Positions 6,739-14,445 of a stretch of DNA of 21,677 nt are shown here, piece after piece. How positions within the stretch are numbered: the first letter of the stretch is position 1; the number at the start of each line of letters is the position of its first letter. This DNA is from JAFDVL01 sp031398365. Lineage in GTDB: Bacteria; Acidobacteriota; Blastocatellia; RBC074. The notes under the pieces were generated by a model. The model saw only the letters and a program-made list of their open reading frames with translations, had not been told where the DNA came from and did no database searches. A program made the position numbers and the translations under genes. The DNA lies in assembly GCA_031398365.1 (NCBI GenBank), contig JANNND010000660.1, forward strand, positions 1-21,677. The letters are read 5' to 3'.

Positions 6739-8156
6739 TTTGACAAGTCCCCCACCAGTTTTTGGGCCGCAGCAATTGCTTCGTCTAACGCAGCGACTTT
6801 GCCGTCCAGTTGCAATTCGTACACGGCTTTGGTGATTTGTCCGACTTGCGGGCCGGGTTGCACGCCCAATTCCAACACGTGCCGCCCCAACAAAATCGGC
6901 CCCGGTGCTTTGACCGGGATTGCCAATTCGTTGACGTGCGCGATGAACCATTCCATTGCGTCAGGTTTGAAATCGCCGGTGCGACCGAGGCAATCAGCGC
7001 GCGCGACACGATAAAGCAAATCCGGCTCGACACGCTGGGCCAAACGACGAAACGCGCCGTCAGAAACCCGCTGGCCTTGCAAAAACGATTTGTGAAACTG
7101 CCCCGGAGCCAGGTGATCCGCGACCAATGCCAGCACTTGTTTGCGCACGTCGTAGCCGTCAATCGTCTGGAGTTTGAGCCGTTCGAGAAAGCTTTCGGTC
7201 GGCGCGATTCCAGCATCTTCGTGGCCTTTCGAGCGGAGGCGACCATCTTCAAACTTCGTGGTCGCAGGCTTGCCAAAATCGTGCGCAAGCGCGCCGAGCA
7301 TGACGGCTAATTTTTTCGGGTGTGGCAAATCGTCAATCAGCTTGCGGGCTTCATCAATGACCAGCGCGGTATGAATGTCTACATTGCCCTCCGGGTGCCA
7401 TTGGTATTCTTGCGGGCAACCAATGAGCGCGTGGATTTCCGGCCAGAGTTTTTCGGTGATGCCGAGTTCAATCGCGGCCCAAAATCCGAGCGACGGCTTA
7501 GAAGCTTGCAACAACCATTTTTCGACTTCGGCCCAGATGCGTTCGGCGGGCAAATCCAACAAATCAATGCTGCGGCACAGCGCGACGGTCGCGGGATCAA
7601 TCGTGTAGGCAAAGCGCGCGGCAAATTGCATGGCGCGCAACACGCGCAAACTGTCTTCAATGAATGTGGTGGGATCAACGGCGCGCAGGAGGCAGTTGCG
7701 AATGTCAGCGCGCCCATGCTGCGGATCAATAAATTCATCCGCCAGCGGATCGTACATTATGGCGTTAACCGTGAAATCACGGCGACGGGTGGCTTCGTCG
7801 TACGACATCCACGGATCGCCGATAATTTCAAAGCCGCGATGCCCACGTCCGACTTTCGATTCGTGGCGCGGCAGACTTACGTCAATCGTCAGGAAGCGTA
7901 AACTGTTTGTTTGCGCTTCGTCAGCCAATTTCACTTTATACACAGTGAACGCCTCACCGACTGCATTGACCGTGCCGTGTGCGTCCAATAATTCGCGCAA
8001 CCGCATTGGCTCCAGACCGTAGACCTCCAGGTCGTAATCCACATTGGGAACGCCGCGCAAATGATCGCGCACCCAACCGCCGACCAGCAACGCTCGTCCG
8101 CCCAAATCATGAATGGCTTGGCATAAATGCAGCACCAATGGGTCAATCGTCTTCAT
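6735..8156 (-). CDS. cca: CCA tRNA nucleotidyltransferase with HD domain
   Basis: This 473-residue class II nucleotidyltransferase adds or repairs the 3' CCA end of tRNAs. Visible motifs are GGWVRD (26-31), the metal-binding DYD (40-42), RRDFTVNA (125-132) followed by MYDP, and the neck motif LRVLRAMQFAARF (about 170-182). A C-terminal HD phosphohydrolase region has HPEGNVDIHT (254-263) and AHDFGK (291-296), as in E. coli-type enzymes, where it gives 2',3'-cyclic phosphodiesterase and phosphatase activity. The length is somewhat above that of the E. coli protein. Poly(A) polymerase is an alternative within this superfamily, but the HD domain and HPEG motif favour Cca. Its stop overlaps the start of the SH3b gene. 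No strong ribosome binding site is visible. Confidence 0.9.
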   Translation of the reverse strand: MKTIDPLVLHLCQAIHDLGGRALLVGGWVRDHLRGVPNVDYDLEVYGLEPMRLRELLDAHGTVNAVGEAFTVYKVKLADEAQTNSLRFLTIDVSLPRHESKVGRGHRGFEIIGDPWMSYDEATRRRDFTVNAIMYDPLADEFIDPQHGRADIRNCLLRAVDPTTFIEDSLRVLRAMQFAARFAYTIDPATVALCRSIDLLDLPAERIWAEVEKWLLQASKPSLGFWAAIELGITEKLWPEIHALIGCPQEYQWHPEGNVDIHTALVIDEARKLIDDLPHPKKLAVMLGALAHDFGKPATTKFEDGRLRSKGHEDAGIAPTESFLERLKLQTIDGYDVRKQVLALVADHLAPGQFHKSFLQGQRVSDGAFRRLAQRVEPDLLYRVARADCLGRTGDFKPDAMEWFIAHVNELAIPVKAPGPILLGRHVLELGVQPGPQVGQITKAVYELQLDGKVAALDEAIAAAQKLVGDLSK

Positions 8157-8210
8157 AGGCTGAAGATGGTAGCGGCAAAAGGTGGGAAAGGAAAAGGGCG
8201 CGGGAGAGAT

Positions 8211-10676
8211 TTAAGCGGCGAGAAAATCGGTAAACGAATGACGCGCGATGCGGTCGGCTTGCAAGCGCATTTGGCAGACGTCCATCAGGCGCTCCAGGGT
8301 TTCGCCATCTTCGCCGAACCGCGCCTGTCCGAGGCTGATGCCAATGACAGCATCATCCACCGAGAGTAAGAAGGAGCGTCCTTCGATGAGAGTGCTTTGC
8401 AGGCGAGTGCTAATCTGGATGGCAACATCGGGCGAAACATTCCGCAGCAAGATGATGAACTGATCGCCCAGAAAATGGATCAGGACATCGTGCTTGCGCA
8501 ATTGGGCCTTCATTAACCCTGCGATGGTTCGAATCGTTTGGTCGGTGCGCTTGTTTTCCGCCTTTTCACTGGCTTGCCGAAAGCCGCTCAGGTCTACCAT
8601 CAGCACGACCAGCGGATGCAACGTCGAAGCCGCCTGCAAAGAGGAAAAATGAGTGTGGAGGTAGCGCGCATTGGGCAACCCCGTCATCACATCTGTCAGG
8701 GCTTGTTGTTGCGTGAGGTGGTACTTCCAAGCGCTACTGAGCACCTCGGAGAGCAATTCCGTCGCTCGTTCCAACCGTTGAATTTCGTCCGGGGAGAATG
8801 CCTTCAGGGTTTGCGAATAAATGGTCATCGCCCCCAGCAATTCACCGTTTTTCAGCACTGGAAACACGGCTACGGTTTGGTAGCCACTCAGCCCAGCACC
8901 TTCCTTGCGACTGAGTTCAAGCGCATAAATATCCAGCGCCGGATCCGTGTTGGCAAAAGAGCTTTGATTCGCCAGCGTCCATCCGGTCACACCTTCACCG
9001 GGTTTGATAGACAAGCCAAGCAGCTTTTCCGCCTGTGCGCCCATGGCGAAGTTAATCTGGGCGAGCCGCGCATCCTCATTCAGCCAGTACAAGGCGCACG
9101 TATCATGTTCAGGGTTGAATTGAATAACGCTGTCCAATAAGCTGGTAAAAATCGTCATCGCATGTGGCACATCCATGACGCCCGCCAACTGGGCCGCAAT
9201 TTCAAAGAGCGCGTAATTGCTTTGACTTAACTGTCGCGATTCGTGAATGGTCTGGACGAAGGAGCGCGGTGCCACCTTCTCAGCCATTGCTTCTGAGGCA
9301 GGATGCGGCGAGAAAACGGGCTGTTCTTCGGTGCTGGTTTGGAGATGCTGGCGCGCGTCCGCCTGCGCGGCAAGGCGTTCTTCAAATTGCGGTAGGTGCG
9401 TGATGAACAAGTCAACCAGATAGGGATCGAACACCCGGCCTTGTTCCTCACGCAAGCGGGCAATGGCCTGCTCACGAGTCAGTGATTTGCGGTAGGGGCG
9501 ATCTTCGCGCATCGCTTCAAAGCTGTCGGCCAGCGTCATAATCCGCGCTGTCAAAGGAATCGCCTCGCCCTCTAAACTATCAGGATACCCCGCTCCGTCC
9601 CAGCGCTCGTGATGATGGCGCACAATCGGAGCGAGCGGGTAAGGAAACTCAATTTGATCAAGAATCTGTGCGCCTACGACCGTATGTAACTGCATTTTCG
9701 CGTGTTCAGCCACAGACAGTTTGCCGGGTTTACTCAAAATATAATCCGGCACGGCAACATTGCCGATGTCGTGCAGGAGCGCACCGGCTTCCAGGGCTTT
9801 GCATTGCGGTTCCGGCAACTCCAACAGCCGCGCCAACCCTTGCACATACATTTGCACCCGCTCGACACCGCCGTTCGCAGATTGTTTTTTGGCCCCAATC
9901 GCCAGCGCAAAAGCTTCCAGCGTGCGCTTGTGCATCGCATTGATTTCTTCGGCGTGATGACGGGCATCCTGAATATTTTTTATGTACGGGTGCGCAATCG
10001 CGTGCGCCGCCATCAATAAGGGAAGGATCAGCAGGATGCTCCAGAATCCATAATAAAAGACTAAGGTGTTGACTATCGCGGCGATTAACATGCCTGCCAG
10101 CGAAGTCATCAATGACCAGGCATATTCCCGAATCCAGACGAGCCAAAGTCGCTGCCCCGGACGCAAGGCCAGGCTGGTCAACAGGAAGACGATGTTCATC
10201 AGGCCCTGCACCACGGCAAAACAGAGCAGCGCCAGCAAATACAAAAGGAAAGTCCGCCGATTGAATTGCAGCGCTTGCAGGGAACCGAAGACAGCATTTA
10301 CGGTGAGCGCCGCAAGAAGAACCGAAATGCAGGTGGAAGCGATATTCCAGACAATGACCAGCCATTTCCCTTTAGCATACTGAATGGCCTCGCTCAAGGT
10401 CAAAACTGCAGCCACCAGAATTGCGACGTCTACCCCATTCAATAAAAAGGCCAGATAAATAAACGCTTCAGAAATCGTGATCCGGGTGGAACTCCCCGCT
10501 ACTCCCTTCACCGTAACACGCCCCAGAATCAAACTCAGGATAGCCAGAGTAAGGGCTTCCGGTCGAAACGCATTTGTCACGACTTGCCAACCCGCCAATA
10601 GAATCACTGCCAGCCCCAGGGTGGATAAGAAGATTCGATAATAGCGTTCGTGACGTCTGTCGAGTGACTGATCCAT
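8211..10676 (-). CDS. Membrane HD-GYP / GAF / degenerate GGDEF signalling protein
   Basis: This encodes 821 residues. The N-terminus (about 10-228) has six to eight hydrophobic segments, a MASE-like sensor. An HD-GYP domain (about 250-435) follows, with HDIGN (302-306), H331, HHHERWDGAGYP (354-365) and LADSFEAM. A GAF domain (about 485-650) and a GGDEF-like domain (about 660-815) come last. HD-GYP domains hydrolyse cyclic-di-GMP, but here the first metal-ligand His of the usual HxxRV motif is replaced (GGVERVQ, about 269-275). The GGDEF signature reads LGDQF (736-740), and the usual DxDxFK motif is MVDLSGFRQ, so diguanylate cyclase activity is unlikely. It may act as a nucleotide or redox-sensing regulator; the ligand is unknown. 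It is not obviously in an operon: 54 bases separate it from cca, and 375 bases of non-coding DNA lie upstream. Confidence 0.88.
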   Translation of the reverse strand: MDQSLDRRHERYYRIFLSTLGLAVILLAGWQVVTNAFRPEALTLAILSLILGRVTVKGVAGSSTRITISEAFIYLAFLLNGVDVAILVAAVLTLSEAIQYAKGKWLVIVWNIASTCISVLLAALTVNAVFGSLQALQFNRRTFLLYLLALLCFAVVQGLMNIVFLLTSLALRPGQRLWLVWIREYAWSLMTSLAGMLIAAIVNTLVFYYGFWSILLILPLLMAAHAIAHPYIKNIQDARHHAEEINAMHKRTLEAFALAIGAKKQSANGGVERVQMYVQGLARLLELPEPQCKALEAGALLHDIGNVAVPDYILSKPGKLSVAEHAKMQLHTVVGAQILDQIEFPYPLAPIVRHHHERWDGAGYPDSLEGEAIPLTARIMTLADSFEAMREDRPYRKSLTREQAIARLREEQGRVFDPYLVDLFITHLPQFEERLAAQADARQHLQTSTEEQPVFSPHPASEAMAEKVAPRSFVQTIHESRQLSQSNYALFEIAAQLAGVMDVPHAMTIFTSLLDSVIQFNPEHDTCALYWLNEDARLAQINFAMGAQAEKLLGLSIKPGEGVTGWTLANQSSFANTDPALDIYALELSRKEGAGLSGYQTVAVFPVLKNGELLGAMTIYSQTLKAFSPDEIQRLERATELLSEVLSSAWKYHLTQQQALTDVMTGLPNARYLHTHFSSLQAASTLHPLVVLMVDLSGFRQASEKAENKRTDQTIRTIAGLMKAQLRKHDVLIHFLGDQFIILLRNVSPDVAIQISTRLQSTLIEGRSFLLSVDDAVIGISLGQARFGEDGETLERLMDVCQMRLQADRIARHSFTDFLAA

Positions 10677-11051
10677 GCGTTAGGACATGCGAAAAGATGA
10701 ATACGGCGGGGCAGAACCGGCAGCGCGTGAGCATAGAACTGAGTATTCACGAAAATGTAATAACTTTTTGATGACTGCAATCATTGCATACTAAATATCC
10801 AACGAGTATCTATTACCCTGAAATTTACTCTAAATTTTGCTATGCGGATATAAACTATCCAAATACAAAAAGACTATTTCTGGCCCTGGCAGGATACTGC
10901 TTTCAGGCTTAAGGCTTTACTTTGTAAGGTAATACAGACTTATTTCAGGACTGTGATAGAAGTGTTGCTAGTTTGGCTTGGGACTTGCTTAGCTATCAGT
11001 ACAGTCCAATTTTGGGCAGTTTCTATAAACTCACAATCTAAGGAGATAAAA
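10677..11051. other. AT-rich intergenic region upstream of the 22-codon ORF
   Basis: These 375 bases have clearly more A/T than the flanking genes. They separate the divergent HD-GYP gene from the short ORF. They contain a perfect small palindrome TGCAATCATTGCA (10776-10788), a possible operator, and a TATAAA box at 11024-11029 that could be a -10 for the short ORF, without a convincing -35. No longer ORF, tRNA or known riboswitch pattern was recognised. The region is a candidate regulatory zone or small-RNA locus. Confidence 0.5.
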
Positions 11052-11120
11052 ATGAACATCGAATTAATTATTGAAGAGATGGAAGAAGTTGTTGCTCCTG
11101 GCGTTGCGCTGGCTGACTAA
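11052..11120 (+). CDS. 22-residue acidic peptide (orphan small gene or leader peptide)
   Basis: ATG at 11052 is preceded by AAGGAGATAAAA, the best ribosome binding site in the window. It is followed by 21 more codons, giving MNIELIIEEMEEVVAPGVAL then AD and TAA. The peptide has seven acidic residues (six Glu, one Asp), an amphipathic N-terminal half and a small hydrophobic APGVALA tail. Two hairpins follow immediately, the second a strong terminator. The shape fits a very short ribosomally made peptide precursor (helical acidic leader, short core) or a leader peptide controlling the carbonic-anhydrase-like gene 145 bases downstream. It has no double-glycine site, so it is not a substrate of the C39 transporter by that rule. 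No homologue can be named with confidence. Confidence 0.55.
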   Translation: MNIELIIEEMEEVVAPGVALAD

Positions 11121-11124
11121 CACC

Positions 11125-11140
11125 CTTTCGACTCCGAAAG
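11125..11140 (+). other. Small hairpin after the 22-codon ORF
   Basis: CTTTCG and CGAAAG form a perfect 6-bp stem with an ACTC loop, directly between the short ORF and the terminator. It could stabilise the transcript end or act in attenuation. Confidence 0.45.
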
Positions 11141-11151
11141 TACACAGTTAC

Positions 11152-11193
11152 AGAGAAAAGGCATAGGATTCTGTCCTATGCCTTTTCTCTTTT
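11152..11193 (+). terminator. Strong intrinsic terminator
   Basis: A 17-bp perfect stem (11152-11168 with 11174-11190), loop TTCTG, overlaps and is followed by a short T run (11190-11193). The 5' arm is A-rich, so it may also work on the minus strand. It ends the 22-codon transcript before the gene at 11266. Confidence 0.85.
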
Positions 11194-11265
11194 CAGGACA
11201 TTGAAATCTCCACGCGACTGCGGCACAGTAACGGGCGCACTGATTTTCTTTGGAGGTAAAACAAG

Positions 11266-11784
11266 ATGATTCGTCCGTTTCGCAACATCGCTCCCACCAT
11301 CGCACCGCATTGTTTTATTGCTGACAGCGCTGATGTCATTGGCAACGTCGTGCTCGGCGAGCATTCATCCATCTGGTTTCAAACCGTCATTCGCGGTGAC
11401 GTAGACCGCATCACCATCGGCCATCACACCAACATTCAGGATTTATGCATGGTGCACGTGACAGGCGGCTTGGCGATGACGAACATCGGCAATTACGTGA
11501 CGATTGGTCACAGCGCCGTGATTCACGGTTGCACGATTGGGGATCGTTGTCTGATTGGGATGAACGCGACGATCTTGGACTACGCCGTGGTTGGCGAGGA
11601 TTCCATTATTGCGGCGGGGGCTGTCGTCGCGCCTGGCATGATTGTGCCGCCACGTTCGATGGTCGTGGGCGTCCCTGGCAAAGTTAAAAAAACTCTTTCG
11701 CCCGCAGAAGTGGAGGAGTTGAATCGTTTCTGGCAAGCGTATATTGAACTTAAAGAAACCTATCTGCTCGAGGCGAACCCTTAA
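11266..11784 (+). CDS. Gamma-carbonic-anhydrase-like hexapeptide-repeat protein
   Basis: This 172-residue left-handed beta-helix protein belongs to the YrdA/PaaY/CaiE group. Isoleucine-patch hexapeptides run through most of the chain (IGNVVLGEHSSIW, IGNYVTIGHSAVI, IGDRCLIGMNATI). The three zinc-ligand histidines expected for the gamma class are H64 (MVHV), H82 (IGHS) and H87 (VIHG), and the arginine and aspartate of the VIRGDVD motif are present. The C-terminal helix is EVEELNRFWQAY. Members may hydrate CO2 or be inactive; many lack measured activity, so the reaction is not certain. GGAGG lies just upstream of ATG 11266. The 3' end overlaps the convergent trmL by 35 bases. Confidence 0.85.
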   Translation: MIRPFRNIAPTIAPHCFIADSADVIGNVVLGEHSSIWFQTVIRGDVDRITIGHHTNIQDLCMVHVTGGLAMTNIGNYVTIGHSAVIHGCTIGDRCLIGMNATILDYAVVGEDSIIAAGAVVAPGMIVPPRSMVVGVPGKVKKTLSPAEVEELNRFWQAYIELKETYLLEANP

Positions 11785-12253
11785 TTTGTCTGAGCGCCTC
11801 ATACAACACAATGCCCGCCGTTGTCGCCAGATTCAATGACCGCACGCGCGCATTCGGCATGGGGACCATCAAACAACGCTCCCGATTCTGCTCCAACAGG
11901 TCTTGCGGCAAGCCTTTGGTTTCGCGTCCCAACACCAACACATCGCCCGCTGCAAACTGAAATTCGGTGTAAAGATGCGGCGCATCGGTTTCAATAAAGA
12001 GAAAGCGTGCGTGCGGCAATTGCAAACCTAAATCGTCCAGGCTGCGGTGATAGTGAATTTCCGTGTCGTACCAATAATCCAATCCTGCCCGCATCACCGC
12101 GCGCCGATCTGTCCGAAAGCCAAGCTGCCCAACCAAATGCAGCGGCGTGAACGTTGCCAAACACGTGCGCGCGATATTCCCCGTATTGGGCGGAATTTCC
12201 GGTTCGACCAAAGCGACGTGAAAAGGTGAGGGGTGTTCGTAGCGAATGTGCAT
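11750..12253 (-). CDS. trmL: tRNA (cytidine(34)-2'-O)-methyltransferase, SPOUT family
   Basis: This 167-residue protein has the SPOUT knot motifs of TrmL/YibK: VEPEIPPNTGNIARTC (16-31), VLVLGRETKGLP (105-116) and VRSLNLATTAGIVLYEA (137-153). It methylates the ribose of the wobble base in tRNA-Leu using S-adenosylmethionine and works as a dimer. Length is typical. It is the last gene of a minus-strand run: CinA-like, JmjC, winged helix, trmL, with 24 bases after the winged-helix ORF. The 3' end overlaps the convergent carbonic-anhydrase-like gene by 35 bases. Confidence 0.93.
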   Translation of the reverse strand: MHIRYEHPSPFHVALVEPEIPPNTGNIARTCLATFTPLHLVGQLGFRTDRRAVMRAGLDYWYDTEIHYHRSLDDLGLQLPHARFLFIETDAPHLYTEFQFAAGDVLVLGRETKGLPQDLLEQNRERCLMVPMPNARVRSLNLATTAGIVLYEALRQIKGSPRADRFL

Positions 12254-12277
12254 AGCGCAGGCTTCCTCTGAAAGGTT

Positions 12278-12559
12278 TTATTCGGCAGTTTCAAGCCCTC
12301 GGTTTTCCAGCAGGCAAAGGATTCCTGCTGAGATCAGTTGCGCGATCAGCTTACGAATCGCCAGCGGGCTGACCCCTTCACCAACCACTTCGTAAAGACG
12401 TTTCAGATCGCATTCTCTTTCTCTTTCCAGCGTTTCAAGCAACGGCCTGACGGCTTCGGGCAACTGGATTTTTTTCCCATTGGCCCAAAACTCACACAAA
12501 CCTTCTCGTACCCCGGTTTTGAGGGCTAAGGGGCGGCTCGTGTTACAACCTATACGCAC
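12278..12559 (-). CDS. Winged-helix domain, probably the detached C-terminus of the JmjC protein
   Basis: This 93-residue ORF starts at a GTG immediately after an in-frame TAA and overlaps the end of the JmjC gene by 17 bases in another frame. The sequence has LCEFWANGKKIQLPEAVRPL (21-40), a central helix pair, then VSPLAIRKLIAQLISAGILC (63-82), typical of the winged-helix domain that ends Cupin_4/ROX-type JmjC oxygenases. If one base (the T after TTG at the end of the JmjC ORF) is skipped, the products fuse as SAYRL-NTSRPLALKTG with family-like continuity. It is therefore listed separately but read as one gene broken by a frameshift. An independent small DNA-binding protein is less likely. 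Confidence 0.7.
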   Translation of the reverse strand: MRIGCNTSRPLALKTGVREGLCEFWANGKKIQLPEAVRPLLETLERERECDLKRLYEVVGEGVSPLAIRKLIAQLISAGILCLLENRGLETAE

Positions 12560-13505
12560 TTACCCCAGATTCGGGCAGCAGGTCAGGAGTTCCTCCCAGG
12601 GGCAAAGCCATTGATGGGCGCAAAGGTGCCATCCCATTGCGATATTCAAAGTATTTTTCCAACAACTGCTCATCCCAAAGTAACAACAACTCGTCCCGCA
12701 ATTTTTGCATGTGCCGGGCACGTTCTGCCAGGCTGGCAAAGCGGGGTAAATCCTGGCGGAAGGAAATATTTTCCCGCAGTTGTGTGGTCAGATAAGTCAT
12801 CAGATCAAGCCCATGCGAGTTATAAATCCCCACCGTAATATGCAACGTGGGTTCCTCATCGGGCATTGCCTTGTGCCACCAGCCACGCGGCATATACAAC
12901 AAATCGCCTGTCTCCAGCACGCCTTCCCACACAGGTGCCAGCGGGGGATTTCTATGCGCTCTGCCGTCATCGCCTAAGGGATATTGTTTGCCGGGGCCAT
13001 AGAGCGCCCATTTTTTTCGTCCGGCAATTTGCAGGACAAACGCTTCATGATCCTCCCAATGCGTATCAAAGCCGTGGGTAGTTTTCCAGGCGGCAAACGT
13101 CGTGACTCGGACCCGCTCCTGAAAGTAACGCTGAAACGCAAAGCTCAAGTCCATCACCTGCCGACTGAGTTGTTCGGTGCGCGTCAAAATCAGAGTTGCC
13201 CCTTCATTCATTTGTTGGTTGATTTCGGCGTATTTCAACTGGGGATCGAAAACCCGGGCCGCATTGCGATTCTCCTGATATTGGATGAAATCATCCGTCG
13301 GGATCAATTGGCCACTTTTCGCCAACCGAACGGTGGGAAAATCCAGCGCGCGCGTCATGAGAATTTCATTCAGTCGTTGCCAGGAAAAAAATGAACTGAA
13401 CTTTTCTTTTTGTCCGCGCAGGTAAAGAAATTTCTTGCCCCAGTATTCCTGAATAAATTGCTCGAGTGAGAAAGGAGCCAACACTTCAGCCACATGATTT
13501 TGCAT
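12543..13505 (-). CDS. JmjC/Cupin_4 Fe(II)/2-oxoglutarate oxygenase, frameshifted near the end
   Basis: This 320-residue JmjC protein is of the ROX/YcfD type, which hydroxylates ribosomal proteins or peptides. The N-terminal part has FIQEYWGKKFLYLRG. The metal site is HWE (149-151, within FDTHWEDHEAFVLQ), then GRKKWALYGP and the distal His H211 in YMPRGWWHKAMP. The motif is HxE instead of the commoner HxD, still compatible with iron. A helical dimerisation region follows (SLAERARHMQKLRDELLLL), and the ORF stops where the winged helix should begin. ATG 13505 was preferred to GTG 13517. It sits 48 bases after the CinA-like gene. The substrate is unknown: a ribosomal protein is the family precedent, while the small peptide at 11052 is only a speculative alternative. 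Confidence 0.82.
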   Translation of the reverse strand: MQNHVAEVLAPFSLEQFIQEYWGKKFLYLRGQKEKFSSFFSWQRLNEILMTRALDFPTVRLAKSGQLIPTDDFIQYQENRNAARVFDPQLKYAEINQQMNEGATLILTRTEQLSRQVMDLSFAFQRYFQERVRVTTFAAWKTTHGFDTHWEDHEAFVLQIAGRKKWALYGPGKQYPLGDDGRAHRNPPLAPVWEGVLETGDLLYMPRGWWHKAMPDEEPTLHITVGIYNSHGLDLMTYLTTQLRENISFRQDLPRFASLAERARHMQKLRDELLLLWDEQLLEKYFEYRNGMAPLRPSMALPLGGTPDLLPESGVSAYRL

Positions 13506-13553
13506 ACGAGTTACCACTTTCTAAATGAGTAAAGGCAGCTTCAATTTGCCCAC

Positions 13554-14282
13554 TTAAAACGTTACCAACTGCCTTTCATCCAACACCACCAACAAAGCGG
13601 CGTAGGCTGTTTCCACCGCCACTTTGGTCTTGGATTCCAGCGTCAGTTTCACTTTGTATTCCGGCGTCACAAAATTGGGATAGGAACCAATGGCAACCGT
13701 TGGATGGGCAGCGGCGATGGTTTGTAAACGTTCCGCAATATCGAATTCGTCTTCCAGCGTGTGAACAATCCGCAGGTAAAAAGGCGCGACGCGAAAACGT
13801 TCGCGAATCGCGGTGAACTTTTTGCGAAACAACTCCGGCACACCCGGAAAGATGTAGACGTTGCGATAGGCCAGCACCGGAAACTTCAGCTCTCCGCCAT
13901 AAACTAATTCCGCACCTTCCGGCACATCTGCCAGGCTAAGGCGCGTCTCGTCAATGGTTTCCCCAAAGTAGCGACGCAGTATTCCTTCCAATTCAGGATG
14001 GCGCACGATGGGCTTATCAAACGCGCGCGCGATGCTGCTGATGGTGACATCATCGTGCGTCGGGCCGACACCGCCAGAGGTGAAGACATGGTCAAACCGC
14101 GCGGATAAGTCTTTGACTGCGGTGGCAATCACTTCCGGTTCGTCCGGGATGGTCAGAATGCACTGCAACGCCACGCCAAGTTCGCGCAATTCGCCGATCA
14201 GGAAGCGCGCATTCTGCTCCTCAATTTTGCCGCTGAGGACTTCGTTTCCGATCACTAAAATGGCTGCTGTAGGAATTTGCAT
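13554..14282 (-). CDS. CinA N-terminal-like (MoaB/MogA fold) protein
   Basis: This 242-residue protein begins ILVIGNEVLSGKIEEQNARF, the molybdopterin-binding-like fold of competence/damage-inducible protein CinA. The motif TSGGVGPTHDD (68-78) is intact. It has only the N-terminal COG1058 half; the C-terminal nicotinamide-nucleotide amidase domain of full CinA is absent, as in many short homologues related to ADP-ribose or FAD pyrophosphatases. It begins the minus-strand operon with the JmjC gene and trmL. Substrate not deducible from sequence. Confidence 0.85.
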   Translation of the reverse strand: MQIPTAAILVIGNEVLSGKIEEQNARFLIGELRELGVALQCILTIPDEPEVIATAVKDLSARFDHVFTSGGVGPTHDDVTISSIARAFDKPIVRHPELEGILRRYFGETIDETRLSLADVPEGAELVYGGELKFPVLAYRNVYIFPGVPELFRKKFTAIRERFRVAPFYLRIVHTLEDEFDIAERLQTIAAAHPTVAIGSYPNFVTPEYKVKLTLESKTKVAVETAYAALLVVLDERQLVTF

Positions 14283-14315
14283 GACGTTAACATTTTAAAG
14301 CAAGCGGCTGGTGAA

Positions 14316-14345
14316 TTGCTAGATTTGACGGTTTGCAGGTATAGT
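14316..14345 (+). promoter_or_regulatory. Candidate promoter for thiG
   Basis: TTGCTA (14316-14321) and TATAGT (14340-14345) are separated by 18 bases, in the gap between the divergent CinA-like gene and thiG. It is a consensus match only; no TPP riboswitch pattern was recognised in the 100 bases that follow. Confidence 0.35.
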
Positions 14346-14375
14346 ACCGCTTCACAATTTCTGCAATTCAATTGG

Positions 14376-14430
14376 TAGTCAGTAGATGCTATTCAGTATT
14401 CAGTGGAATCAAGCGCCTTGCTACCGACTA
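14376..14430. repeat. Short imperfect inverted repeat upstream of thiG
   Basis: TAGTCAGTAG (14376-14385) and CTACCGACTA (14421-14430) pair at 9 of 10 positions around a 35-base loop in the thiG leader. It could be a decayed intergenic repeat or a regulatory hairpin. Confidence 0.35.
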
Positions 14431-14445
14431 TCAGCTACTTTTCTT

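Noticed and set aside
10468..10771. Small open frames around the start of the HD-GYP gene on both strands
   Set aside because: They overlap the conserved N-terminus of the membrane protein in other frames and lack ribosome binding sites.
11154..11188. Transposon end or attachment site from the perfect inverted repeat
   Set aside because: Stem, loop and T run match an intrinsic terminator, with no partner copy or transposase nearby.
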